Position numbers and translations under genes: made by a program
Part shown: positions 43,070-54,311 of the stretch, in pieces
How the letters are laid out: every line of letters begins with the position of its first letter
Numbering within the stretch: the first letter of the stretch is position 1
Source: Meconema thalassinum
Taxonomy: Eukaryota > Arthropoda > Insecta > Orthoptera > Tettigoniidae
DNA: 64,000 nucleotides
Direction: 5' to 3'
NCBI GenBank assembly: GCA_946902985.2
Contig: OX336391.1
Span: forward strand, 145,765,074 to 145,829,073
Notes under the pieces: model-generated
The model's input: only the letters and a program-made list of their open reading frames with translations
Told to the model about the DNA's origin: nothing
The model's database searches: none

Positions 43070-43225
43070 AGTCCTTACTTGAATTAAAAAGAACAGATAA
43101 CACACACTAATACAGTCATCACAATTAACACCGGTTATCAGACAGATTCTACACACAACCAAAGTACACGGGACTACATAACCGCGTTGTCGCAGCCCCT
43201 AAACTGAGGAACCAACCAACCACAC
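43070..43225 (+). repeat. SINE 3' tail (family of 1,617-1,945)
   Basis: Matches 26,700-26,860 in 'TACAGTCATCACAATTAACA' and 'GCAGCCCCTAAACTGAGGAA'. Confidence 0.6.
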
Positions 43226-43557
43226 CTGTGGGCTGTAGGCTGTCGATATCGTCAGTGTGTATTGCATACTGAAGAGACAGCTTTTTTGGTGGAATAGGTT
43301 TTTCGCGAAGGCGATCGGTTTACAGAAACAATAAAACTAAAATTTCACGCTCGGTTTCCTAATTCAAAGTGTCCAAACAGGGTTACCGTTCGGGAATTGA
43401 TATGTAAATTTTGTGTAACCGGCTCACAAACTAATCCAAAAACGATTGATGAACTTAAAGTGAATAGCATTAATTATTATGTGCAGTCGATAACGCAAGA
43501 ACCCTTAGTGTTTCTTTATTCGTATCAGGAGCACCAATCACAAATATATGTCACAAA

Positions 43558-43733
43558 TGGTAAACAGTGAGAATCAAATACAAATAATAATAACAATAAG
43601 GGTACAGTGGATTGATAATAAAGACACAAAATACTTGGTAAACAGTGAGAATCAAATATAAATAATAATAATAATAATAATAATCATAATAAGGGTACAG
43701 TGAATTGTTAATAAAGACACAAAGTACTCGGCA
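43558..43733. repeat. Tandem duplication (~78-98 bp) with (ATA)n
   Basis: Two copies of 'GGTAAACAGTGAGAATCAAA' ... 'AGGGTACAGTG' ... 'TAATAAAGACACAAA'. The second copy has an expanded (ATA)n tract at 43,664-43,685. Probably the 3' UTR of the LINE fragment next to it. Confidence 0.75.
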
Positions 43734-43779
43734 AACTATTCTAAATATAATATTAAGTAAGGACACCGACATACAAGTC

Positions 43780-44254
43780 AGTTGAACAACACACAAGCAT
43801 CTGACTGCCAGATAACCCGCAACCAAATTAAATATTCTTTGTCCAGTAACGGACGACGTCAATAGCATTCGGATAGGCAAGTGTTAAATCTTCCATTGTG
43901 CATGTTGCTGGAAATAGTGGGCACTGGTAAAGATGTTGGACTGTCTGTAGTTCCCCACAATAACAGAGAAGAGAGTCACTCGAAAAAAAACATTTCTGCA
44001 GGTTCATCTTGGTTCTTCCAACTCCAGTCCGTAGTCTGTTGAGCGCCTTCCATATGACCCGGAGGAAGACTTTCTCTTTGCGTCATCCAGCCGGACAGAT
44101 GACCAGTTCTTTCCTTCCACATTCTTGCCGTAGCAGTGTCAGCATTGGCCCTTAGCGAAAGTCTTCGACAATATGTGTAGACGCGTTGAAGTCTGTCATC
44201 GAAGACAAGGACAACACTTCCAGCATCTTTTATGAATGGCTGTGGTGAGAACAA
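43780..44254 (-). pseudogene. LINE C-terminal fragment (Jockey/R1-like zinc finger)
   Basis: On the minus strand one frame (44,254-43,976) has 'RMWKERTGHLSGW' and 'KALNRLRTG'-like helices across a frameshift, and another has 'SLLCYCGELQTVQHLYQC' (C-x-C...H-x4-C). These are the thumb and terminal zinc finger of Jockey/R1/LOA-type LINE polymerases. It ends at a stop near 43,830; the RT core is absent. Confidence 0.65.
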
Positions 44255-44369
44255 AGTTTGCTGTTTGTTTTGTTACAAGCGACAGCAGTGCTGCCAACGT
44301 AACTGCTGACGCTACCTCTCGCAGCAGCATGTAGCCGCTGAGGAGAACATTCCTTGGCACCCTGTATAA

Positions 44370-45560
44370 CTGACGCCATACAATTATTCATTAATTGCAA
44401 AACGCTGAATAATGTGGTGGTAAACCACTCAAAGAGAAGAATGTTATTACTCTTGTACTGTTGGAGTATTTGCATGACTTCCGCTTTTCGGAAATTTGAA
44501 GTGAAAACCGTTTGAAATGCTTTAAACATGAACTTTTCCAACTAGCAATAGTTTCAATGTACAGTACATTATCTCAAAATCCAATTTGTTTTGTCGGTTA
44601 GTGTATATTTTTATGTCGCGGTGTCAGTTCAAGGCAAAACCGTACTGGACACTCCATCCCAGTTCAAACTGGTCAGCAACAACCGTGCTGCCATATTTTA
44701 AAAATCTGCGGACTCAGGTGTGAGGGGTCAGTGAGAGCTGCAGAGACGGGAGTCTGACAGTGAGAGGTCGTTTGCCTGCCGATCGGGAGATGGGGAAAGT
44801 TGTGTCGAATGCTCGTTGACCAATGGGCACAGAGCTGAGCTGGTACTTGAGAGCAGCTGCTGAAAAAACAGGTGAGAACCAATATTTCTATTTCCTTTCA
44901 GGATTGAATTATCAATTCATTACTTGTATCCATGTGGCGGTTCCTTTACTCCCTTAAGGAGTAAACTGAGAGTTTCAATCTCCTTCATTGGGGAGCATTC
45001 TCTGATTACTGAATCTCCTCCCACTCCCATTTCCTTGTGTATAGGGGTGTGCTGTAATCGCTGCCGGAGGCTATCGGAAGGACACGATATCGATCCTGGT
45101 CCTTGATCTTGGAGAACCCCTGATTGGCCTATGGCTTAAGTCTGTGCCATCAGGTGGGGACACAACAATATGCTTCAATTTTATGAGGGCAAATTCTGAT
45201 TCGTACTTTTATATTATTTATGTTGGACGATGTAGAAATGTACACATTATGTGTCGGAAAACTGTATCATAATGAGGCTCATTATAACACTGTTTTTCAT
45301 TATGAAACAGTTTCTCCCGCCAATCAGAGCTCAAGAAACAGTTGTGTGACCAATTAGGTAAGGATACCTTCGCGCATGCGCTCAAAATCCATTGCCAAGC
45401 ACACAGAGCGCATGCTTCGGTCGGTCAGAGAGCTTGGAAAACAGAAATATCCTACCCAGCGCTCGCACTCCGTTCAGAAAATTCTAGTGACTGAATATCA
45501 ACAGATATTTATGAATATTTATGTTAAAACATATAATGAAGTTATTAATATCGACGAACA
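44370..45560. other. Intergenic, nothing recognised
   Basis: About 1.2 kb; short open frames lack recognisable domains. Confidence 0.4.
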
Positions 45561-45680
45561 TAAACAGTTGTATGCAACTCGCCTATAATGGTAATTAAGA
45601 CGCTCGTATGGAAATTATAAAACTCGCTTACATACTCGTGTCTTCATTATTGCCGTTATAGGCTCGTTCCATAAAGTACT
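45561..45680. repeat. Dispersed quasi-palindromic repeat
   Basis: Carries 'ACATAAACAGTTGTATGCAA' and 'CTCGTGTCTTCATTATTGCC'. The complement of 26,150-26,245 matches it throughout. Two halves related by inversion ('GGTAATTAAGAC' and 'GTCTTCATTATTGCC'). Confidence 0.6.
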
Positions 45681-46417
45681 ATTTGGCTCGCGACCCATGG
45701 ACTTCAATTTAGCAAGTCTAATTGTCCTGACATAAAATATTGTTCAGTCGGACGACATGTATACGGGAGCCCATTTATCTTGGTTTTTTAATGATGATAC
45801 TGTGCACTTAAAATACACAAATGATGCACTACACTTCATAAAAATGATTCGCTTGTCATTTTTAAAAGAGAATTCCGTCGATGGTATATGTTTCACTCCC
45901 TTATTGCGAGAAAGCGAATCCTTCTCGTCTCCAGTCCATATACATTACTTGTACTGTTTTCCTTCATCACCACACCGTACTGGCCAGAAATACTGCCGGC
46001 CTTTTATCTGTCGGTTTCGCCGAGTCTAGTCCGATACGCTCGTGCACCCGATAATAGGCACCCTTTGTGAGTTGAATGATAGCGTCATTCAGCTGCAACT
46101 CACAATATTATTACAGTCTGGCGGAGATCGATCGTGCGGCATTCCAGAGGGTGACTCACATTTTCACAGTGGCCCAGTTACGAGGGAACATTCAGTTATA
46201 TTTGAGGAAGCATATCCTATGATGACGTGGATCCATATCGCAACCCCTGCCATCCCAGCGATAAAATGTCTTCACGTGGAGATGAAGCATTATAATAGTC
46301 TCAATTCCATTGCACCAACTTAAAAAAATTACAGTCAGTCTGAAAGACTAGACGTTATGTCATTTGAAATGGCGCATGCTACAAATGCTACACATGTTAG
46401 AAAGGCTCAGGAGGGCT

Positions 46418-46890
46418 TCTCGCTTCTCTCGAAGCCCCAGGACTCTTTCAACAGACTCCATTACCCATTAACTTAGGCTTCCCGCGCGGGCACCTCTCTA
46501 AGGGTCACCCTGTATTTGATTCTGACATATTTTACAACTCTTTAAGAGTCACCCATTATTTGAATCTGATATCTCGCAAACCTCTTTAAGGGTCACCCTG
46601 TATTTGAATTGAATCTAACATACTGTACACCTCGTTAAATGTCACCCTGTAATTTTCTCTGACATCCTGCACACCTCTTTAGGAGGCACCCTGTATTCTT
46701 ATATGGCATCTTGTATATCTCTTTAGAAGTCACCCTGTACTCTTGTGTTCACTTCGCTCAAAGCCCCAGGTTGCTCGACGCCCCAGGACTCTTTCAACAG
46801 ACTCCAATAACCATTAGCTTCTGCTTCCCGCGTGGCTGCATGACGTCACGCACTGGCTTCCCGCGCGGCTGCATGACGTCACTTCCGTCT
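46418..46890. repeat. 44-bp minisatellite flanked by direct repeats
   Basis: Six units beginning 'ACCTCTTTAAGGGTCACCCT' or variants at about 46,492, 46,536, 46,580, 46,629, 46,673 and 46,717 (spacing 44, one of 49). The flanks at 46,418-46,490 and 46,747-46,875 share 'GCCCCAGGACTCTTTCAACA' and 'GCTTCCCGCG'. No coding role. Confidence 0.8.
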
Positions 46891-47112
46891 CCGTCTCCGT
46901 CTCCGTAACGCATAACGTTGGTCCCAAGCATAACGACGAAGTCGACAAGATCATTTGAAATGATAAAATGTATGCACCATCGGTACTTACTAACACCTGT
47001 TTCCATAATACATTTCAGTAATAGGTGTTACAACTACCGTAAATACAACCTGTGACAATACATTTCGGTGAATAGTCCTGTAATAAAAACATAGATGAAC
47101 AATGCACGACAG

Positions 47113-47235
47113 TGACCCTACTGTCCTTCGAAATAGTCCCCTCCCGTAACCATGCAATGCTGAGATCGGCGATACATGTCCTGGAAACTTTGCAAGAAGG
47201 CTCCCTTTGGGATGGTGTTCAAATGCCTCGTCACG
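47113..47235 (-). pseudogene. Mariner transposase C-terminus, inverted copy
   Basis: Minus-strand translation ends in a segment like 'DMYRRSQHCMV' and a GDYFEGQ-type motif, the hallmark of mariner C-termini. It is the mirror copy of 47,800-47,930. Confidence 0.6.
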
Positions 47236-47324
47236 TTGTGTTCGGTGAATTAAGTCAGAACAGTCGACCTGGCAACATTGGCGACACACAACGCAACGTG
47301 TAAGACCTGTTTGACACAGTGCGT

Positions 47325-47440
47325 GTTTGGAAGGATGAATTTATGCAAACTACCATGCACACCTCTTCGGCGGGTGGCAGTGAGAAGGATGAATTTATGC
47401 AACCTACCATGCAGACCTGTTTGCCGGGTGGCAGTTAGAA
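47325..47440. repeat. ~55-bp tandem duplication in mariner remnant
   Basis: Two copies starting 'GAAGGATGAATTTATGCAA' with 'CTACCATGCA' and 'GGGTGGCAGT', then a third partial start. Confidence 0.7.
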
Positions 47441-47735
47441 GGGTGAATGTTTTGTGGAATGGATTGGCACTGAAAACCATCGTCATGGGCGACGAAACCT
47501 GGTGTCTGAGGTACGACCCCAAAGTCAAGCCTCAATGTATGGAGTGACGGGGTTCAGGTCCACGGTCACCGAAAATCCCTGAAGGGCCAGAGATTTTCGG
47601 ACATTTCGGACATCCAACGTAATGTGACGACCCAACTGAAGGCTATCCCTAAACCGTTTCCAGGACTTGTTCAGACATCCTCAGAAGTGCATAACCATCC
47701 ACGGGGATTACTTCGAAGGACAGTAACTGCTGTTT
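47440..47735 (+). pseudogene. Mariner transposase, catalytic and C-terminal remnant
   Basis: Contains 'IVMGDETWCLRYDPKVK', the mariner GDETW block with a catalytic Asp, followed by the 'PQCMEWR' region. After frameshifts comes a C-terminal 'RFQDLFRHPQKC' and 'HGDYFEGQ' ending in a stop. Mariner acts by cut-and-paste at TA; this copy is far from intact. Confidence 0.7.
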
Positions 47736-47799
47736 CAGGTAAGCCAACAATCCATTCGTAATACAGACCCATTCACCGAACTTTTCGGCAGAACGCAAC

Positions 47800-47940
47800 G
47801 TGGCGAGGCTTTTGAACACCATCCCAAAGGACGCCTTCTTGCAAAGTTTCCAGGACATGTATCGCCGATCTCAGCATTGCATAGTTATGGCAGGGGATTA
47901 TTTCGAAGGACAGTCGGGTCACTGTCGTGAATTGTTCAGC
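47800..47940 (+). pseudogene. Mariner transposase C-terminus, third copy
   Basis: 'RLLNTIPKDAFLQSFQDMY' then 'MAGDYFEGQSG', a second plus-strand mariner C-terminus less than 100 bases after the previous one. Confidence 0.7.
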
Positions 47941-48775
47941 TATAAGGTGCGTTCAAAAAGTAACGAGCCGGAGGCTGTAAAGCGCAAACCGATGACGACA
48001 TCGGCTAATCGTGGCGTGAGTAACGAGGTGTGGTTCCGACCAGAGCGTGGAAAGTCACAGCCAGTCGCTAGAGGGCACGCGTGCACGTCACGTGACGATA
48101 CAAAGCAAGCAGCAGCATGCATCAATCGTCCAACGCTGCCAGTCGCATTGAAAACAGTGACATGGAAGCGTCAAACGAAGAGCAAATAGGTGTTTTTCGG
48201 TTTCTGACAGCGAAAGGAGTAGGGGGAACGGACATTCATCGCCGAATGTCACAAGTGTACGGCGAACACTGCATGTCCCTTGCAAGGGTCAAGGCGTGGC
48301 ACAAGCGCTTCAGGGAAGGACGGGTGTCGTTAGCCGATGATGCCCGATCTGGGGCACCCCCCTGCTTTACCGATGACAACGTCCAGCTGTTTGATGCACT
48401 CATTACCCAGGACCACGAGTGACAGTGAACGCCATAGCCGCCGTGGTCGGATTGAACATCGGAAGTGTGCACACTATAATGAAGGGACGACTGCACTTGC
48501 GGAAAGTGTGTGCCCAATGGGTGCCCCACAATCTTCAACCACATCAGGAAGCATGTCGATTGGCCCACTGTCTTGGTCTTGGTTGGACGATTGATGCATG
48601 CTGCTCCTCGCTTTGTATCGTCACGTGACGTGCACGCGAGCCCTCTAGTGACGGGCTGTGACCTTCCACGCTCTGGTCGGAAGCACACCTCGTTACACAC
48701 GCCACGATTAGCCGATGTCGTCAACGGTTTGCGCATGCCAGCCTTCGGCTCGTTACTTTTGGAACGCACCTTATA
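47941..48775 (+). mobile_element. Mariner-derived MITE with ~190-bp TIRs
   Basis: Starts TATAAGGTGCGTTCAAAAAG and ends with its complement. The arms stay alignable for about 190 bp (to 'CATGCATCAATCGTCCAA'). It inserted in the right arm of the surrounding inverted complex at a TATA site. It retains the start of a transposase gene but not the catalytic domain. Confidence 0.8.
48117..48422 (+). pseudogene. Mariner-type helix-turn-helix fragment
   Basis: 101 codons. After about 20 residues, 'IGVFRFLTAKGVGGTDIHRR', 'MSLARVKAWHKRFREGR' and 'SLADDARSGAPP' match the N-terminal DNA-binding domain of mariner transposases (tandem HTH). The frame stops where the linker should begin, and a short region in another frame follows (48,430-48,530, 'HTIMKGRLHLRKVCAQWVPH', the mariner linker WVPHNL block). 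There is no DDD catalytic triad. Confidence 0.75.
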
Positions 48776-48974
48776 TAATGATAGTACAGGACTATTCACC
48801 GAACTTGATTGTCACAGGTTGTATAACATCAAAATTAAATCTCATCTTAAATCTAAAACCCTCAATTCAGGGACAAAAAGAGCACCAGAATGAGCACGAG
48901 GTATAACAGGTATTATGTCTTCTACCGAGAGTAGGGACGTGAAACTTAGTTGTAGATTCCTCATTTGCAGTGAC

Positions 48975-49690
48975 ATTCATCCACCCCGTAGCGTAGTGGC
49001 TAGCATTCTTGGCTGTCACCACAGAGCTCAATTTTCGATTCCCTACACTGCCAATAAATTAAATTCTGGTCTGTGTACTGGAATGGGGTGCACTTAGCCA
49101 CGTGAGGTAGAACTGAAATGAGGTGAGTTCTATTCCCACCTCAGCAATCCTAGAAGAAATTTCCCATAGTTTCTCACTTACTCCTGGCAAATGCTGGGAT
49201 GATGCCTAAATTAACGTCACGGCTGCCTCCTATCTAAATGAAAATGAAAATCCACAGCCTGCTTCCAGTCTCCGACCGGGTCAGGAATGGAATGAATGAA
49301 GCCCCCATCTAGCAGCGAGGATAAGAACTGTGCCGGCTGCCGAGGCCTGACGCACTCCTCTGGGACAATGATTAAATGAATGACAGATGAAATGAAATGA
49401 TAGTGGAGAGTGTTGCTGGAATGAAATTTTGACAGGGAAAGTCGGAGTACCCGGAGAAAAACCTGTCTGCCTCCGTTTTGTCCAGCACAGATCTCACATG
49501 GAGTGACCGGGATTTGAACCACGGACCCAGCGGTGAGAGGCCGGCGTGCTGCCGCCTAAGCCACGGAGGCTTTCCTATCTAAATACTTGTCCCAAATAAA
49601 ATATTCATTACTACAGCCACCACAAACACACAGGTTATCAGGCAGATTCCAGACACACCCAAGTTCATGAATCAACAAGAACAACAACAT
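48975..49690 (+). repeat. SINE (family of 1,305-1,945), interrupted by another SINE
   Basis: Head 'CCCCGTAGCGTAGTGGCTAG' with B-box 'CGATTCCC', the 'GGAATGGGGTGCACTTAGCC' body, 'GGCAAATGCTGGGATGA', and after the interruption the tail 'CAGCCACCACAAACACACAG'. This is the longest copy of the family here. Confidence 0.75.
49240..49572 (-). repeat. Second SINE inserted with 12-bp duplication
   Basis: TCCTATCTAAAT occurs at 49,228-49,239 and 49,573-49,584. The tRNA-like head is at the right end on the minus strand ('AGCCTCCGTGGCTTAGGCGG', B box 'GTGGTTCAAATCCCGGTC'). The body has 'CGGAGTACCCGGAGAAAAAC'. Confidence 0.9.
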
Positions 49691-52600
49691 TAATGATATC
49701 CTCGGATTGAATCTAAAAATAAAACATAAATTTAATCATGTATTGTGCCCTTCCAGCAAGAAATATGCAAATCACAGTATGCCAGCAATGCTCAATTCGG
49801 GATTTTCGGGGTTTTGGTACGTTCTCCCACTCTGTGACTTACATATTTTGGATTAAATAGAGGATACACTTCCAAAAATAACAACAAAATCAATTCCTAT
49901 TTTAACATATTTAATTAACCAAAATTATGGCGCTACAAACAAATAAACTATTGACCCAATCCTTCTATTTGTTCAAAGTGAACAATGAATATGTAAAAAT
50001 CAAACAAATATTGTATTAAAATACATGGTTTCCTTCAAACCAACAATTCATAATTATTTTCACTTCCATAAAATATCTATCTTAAAGTTCATCATAAACA
50101 CGAGCTCCAGTGGCTCGATACTTTCCAAATATAACGGTGTCATCCTTTCATACACCTCAATAACTATTTTATGAGTTTCTTATCATCAAACAAATATACA
50201 ATCATATTTAAAGTACATGTTACTTCTCTACTTAAATGTTTGGGCATTCAACAATGTTCTCAACATTACCATCTCTCTCAAGTTTCACAAATTCACTACA
50301 GTGATCGGGAAAATACCTGTGTACTCCAGAGTTACAAAAGATTACTTGACAAAGTCAAAAACTATGATTACTCCCGGAATCTAGTTATCTTCATTGAACT
50401 CATGGAATCCTACATCCATACAACATTACATTAGGGATTTTTATTTATTTATTTGTCTTATAAGACCATTATCACACAAGAAAGCTACGATCTTAACTGG
50501 CAAGCGAATTTCATCTACATGGACCTCGGTTCAAACCCCGGGTCATTTACAACTTTTAAACACTCACGGTGTGTTACTACTTCTCTTAGACGTTCCTTTC
50601 CGACCTAGCACAACTTACAATGACAAGGGTAGGACCGTAATCACTTGGGCGAGATTTATGGCTAAGAGGGGACCCTCCTGCCTAGCCCACGCGTGGCCGC
50701 TATACTCAATGCTTTTAAAACAGATCTTTCTTTTCTTCAGTTCTCTGGGGAGACCAGGCGTTTCTTTCATATTCTTTCAACAACATTATTAGGTTCATAA
50801 ACCACTTTCGTAACCTTGGCATTTATTAATTATGAAGGGTCATCATTGATTGGTAAGAGTAATTCACATACAATGACGAATACTTAGGGGCTTCAACTAG
50901 ACGAGTCTAGGTTCGACTCTCTTAATATGCCTCGGGAACCATTCCCATATTGGAGGACTTACACAAATGCGACTTAGGGTCGGCCGTGGCCTATATTACC
51001 TGCGCTCATAATACCATACATTTTCTCCCTATTAATACAACATAACATACATGGCCTCGTGATCTACGTCACTATTGGAGGACTTTAATATGGCTCAATT
51101 ACCGCAATCAATTATCCCTCATAAGTAATTTACCAAGTACCTTTATATTCTACGCATTCCTAGCTGACAATTTACTTTAATGCGCTACAATGCGCTATAC
51201 ATTATTTTAAGGCCTAGCGTCTTCCAAAGAACTGATAGAGTCGACATCAACAATTGATCCATATCTCAATTTTTATATTAATCCTTTCCCTTGACAATAA
51301 TCGCTATATTTTAAGAACACGCATTAACACCATGTCTTTATACTTTTATTAAGGCTCAAACGCTCTTATTTTCATATCATTCAATTTAATCTTTATTTAT
51401 ATTTCCTTTATATTATTATTATTATTAGTACGCTTGCTTTTATAACAATCGTCAAATACACTGACATTTTATTCCATACATTTCCTCTACAGGATTTATT
51501 CTTTTCCATAATTATTTATAATTTCTCAAATTTTATTTGTTCAGACCGCGCTCTTATTCTGTTATTTGTTATTTAGAAACATCCCTCTACCTCAAACTCC
51601 GGTGGATTGTACACAAACACTTTCCCAACACCAAAACATAATGAAAATATTTACTCACATGTTATATGTCGGTCCCTGACCTTCCTTCTCTTGCGATGTT
51701 TCATTTTGCCCACTATTTTGTGATTACTCCATTTTGTACAGATTCATTTCATGTACTGACATATCTTGACACACATTTAATTCAAATACATTTAACACTG
51801 ATAACATTTTAAAATTCACTGGTGTATTCGTTTATAATATACGATAACAACACTGAAAAATATTACTTCTTAACACAAATTATATATATTTACACTTCAC
51901 AGATTCTAATCACTAAGGCTGCTATTAAGCCTATCACACGTGACTTCTTGACCTCCCGCCTCCAAGGGTGAAATTTAGTAAATGTCGGCTTCCTATCTTG
52001 CCAGAATGTGAAAGTCTCGAACCATCTATTTCCTCCCTGCAATAGCACTCCTTCAAATCCCGTTTCCTGATGATCTGCTATTCTTATTAACTCGAACGGC
52101 TCCTTTCTAGACCCTATTTGTTGGTCTAGCGAAAGTCTGTTCTGTCCACGGTCCCCTAAATAATCTATCGGTGACCTATTGATTTCTAGCAACTAGTACT
52201 CCTCATAACTTAGTGCCTTTTAATAGTTCGTCTGCTTCCTTGAAACAATGTCTAGAGTTTCCTTCTCCTCTCCACTTATTCGGTTCTCGAATTCCTATCC
52301 TTCCAGAATACTTTGCGAACCTTGTTCTGTCCGTCCCTGCTCGGGTTCTTTGAAGTTGATAGAATGTTTATCTCGCTGTTACGGTATTTCAATACGTTAT
52401 GATCCTTTTGGTCGTTTAATTTAAGAACTATCGCCCTTGGTTCTAAGTTCGCAGCCTGCTTTGACTGTAATTACTGAACTTTTCACTGTAAACTTTATAC
52501 TGTCGGAACTAAATCCTGTAACTAGGATTTTCCTAATTCTCCGCACGGCGATACTGTAATAATACTTCTTGGCTACTCCTTATGGATGCACGTTGGTTCT

Positions 52601-53990
52601 CGATACCACGCCCACCTGGGCTATCGGAAACTGCATTTACTGCTTCTACTTGTTGTACGGTATGACCTCCCCTGAAGTTCATACGTTTGAATATGGCGTG
52701 ATGTAGCTTCACGTCCCCTGGACGGAATAATACTGCACGATGTGATGTAGCATCTCCCCTCAAGGAGTACTGGTCAACTGCATTTGGTGATGCTCCACGT
52801 CACGCCCCCTGGGCTCTCGGAATAACTGCATGATGTGATACAGCACCTCCCCTCACGGAGTCTATCGTGAACTGCATGATGATAGTGACACTGTGTCACG
52901 CCCGCAGGCTGACAATAACTGCGTGATGTAGCGTCACGCCCCCTGGACGGACTAAAACTGCATGATTGGCTTGGTGCGGCCAGGAGTTTTATACTCTTTA
53001 GTCAAAAAAAGATAAAATCCTAGTCCTTTTCGTGACCAACTTTTGAAATAATTGTCGCACAATTATAAAAATTATATCTCCGGAAAGCTCGTCTTCCAAA
53101 CGTAAAATGATCTCACTGCGCATGAAAATCGATCTTGCATTTCTGAGATATTAAATAATTTTTAGTCTTCAGCTGTGTGGGTGTTGCTGTCGATTTTTAT
53201 TTCCCCACTCCTCGGGCCTCGGTAATTCCCCTATGACGTATGGCTACGTTTGCACTTCTTTCCTGGACAATTATTAAAAGCTTCTTCTCCACACAAAAAT
53301 CTCTCTTCTGAAATCATTCACAACGCTGTATTTATTAACTTACTTTTATTCTTCCAAATGGGTTAAATCTAATTATTCTTCTTCTGGCACAGTTGCGCTG
53401 TTGCCGTTTTAATGCAAAGTAAGGTCGATTTCCGAAACGTGCTTCTCTCTCATACATCTGAAACTTTCCACTCAGTCTATTTATACTCGTGACTGGCTCT
53501 TTATCAATGAGTCAGGCATGATCTCATTTCTCGGCCACCTGGGTCTAACTTCACGCAACGTTATGCTAGCATCCTTGCATGAAATCTTTCTATGTTCCAT
53601 TAAAGACTGTATATTTCTTTCCTTCCTTTCACAAATATACATGGATTCGACCCCTTTTGAGCCAATGGTACATGGGTTCAGTATATAGTGACGCATTTGT
53701 ATCGATTGATTTATTATTACCGGATATTTTCTGATTAACTGTGTTATTGTGGTGACTGTTGTGTATGTAGACTAACTGTGCTGTATTTACACCTGGGGTG
53801 GTTGACTCGGGACTGAAAATTAGGTAACATCCTGGAATCAATCTCGAGGAGCTAAGGAAAAACTGGAAGAACCTTACTGAGGATGGCAGATATCAGAATC
53901 GGGTTTCGAACCTCCGATATCCGAACTTTCTGCAGCTCTCCATTACAGTTTTGGAGCGTGATCCTGCGCATTTGACTAGGCTGCTAGCTA
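49691..53990. other. Large block without recognised genes
   Basis: About 4.3 kb, AT-rich and pyrimidine-biased on the plus strand. A T-arm-like 'CCTCGGTTCAAACCCCGGG' lies at about 50,524, and a short 100-codon minus frame at 51,890-52,192 has no recognisable domain. Nothing here matches the 4-kb LTR. It might be part of a long-terminal-repeat or other element whose other half is outside the window. Confidence 0.35.
52600..52975. repeat. Diverged ~90-100-bp tandem repeats
   Basis: 'CACGCCCCCTGG'-type starts at about 52,606, 52,709, 52,800, 52,896 and 52,934, interleaved with 'ACTGCATGATGTGAT' and 'CACCTCCCCTCACGGAGT'. The last unit is short. Confidence 0.65.
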
Positions 53991-54011
53991 ATTACTTGTA
54001 CTTTGTACCCA

Positions 54012-54311
54012 ATCAACCCCGTGGCACCACAGCCCATGAAGGGCCGTAGCCTACGGAGTAACCGCGGCCCAGCTCTTTGGCATACAGATTGTGGGCTGAC
54101 GCGTGGTCAGCTCGTTGGATCACCTCGGCAGTTAATCTTAGTTTCCGAGACCGGAATACTGCCTGACTGTCAGACAGCTACTCAATTGTCCTCACGAGGT
54201 TGAGTGCACTCCATTCAAGCTTTCACGTCATTTGCTAAAATCCCTAACTGAGGCGGGAATCAAACCCGCGATCTTCGGGTGAGAGACAGACGTGCTACTT
54301 CAATACCACTG
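54012..54311 (-). repeat. SINE with 13-bp target duplication
   Basis: Same family as 25,493-25,766. Flanked by TACTTTGTACCCA (53,999-54,011) and TACTTAGTACCCA (54,312-54,324), one mismatch. Confidence 0.85.

Larger units (their letters stand above)
42764..44366. mobile_element. Possible TIR-bounded composite block
   Basis: Left end TACAGGGCGCCAGGAAATGG and right end complement of 'CATTCCTTGGCACCCTGTA' extend to about 80 bp of inverted similarity (both contain 'GCTACATGCTGCTGCGAGAG' or its complement), with TA borders. The interior includes a LINE fragment and a tandem duplication. It may be one 1.6-kb element, or two oppositely oriented copies of a small MITE. Confidence 0.5.
47044..48823. 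mobile_element. Inverted mariner-derived complex
   Basis: Outer ends are inverted copies of 'TACAACCTGTGACAAT'. The left arm (47,044-47,235) and right arm (47,795-47,940 continuing at 48,776-48,823) pair, including the segment coding for a mariner C-terminus, so two transposon ends face each other. The right arm is split by the MITE at 47,941-48,775. Confidence 0.65.

Noticed and set aside
51890..52192. 100-codon minus frame as a gene
   Set aside because: No recognisable domain, no paralogue in the window, and it lies in unassigned AT-rich DNA; could be chance.
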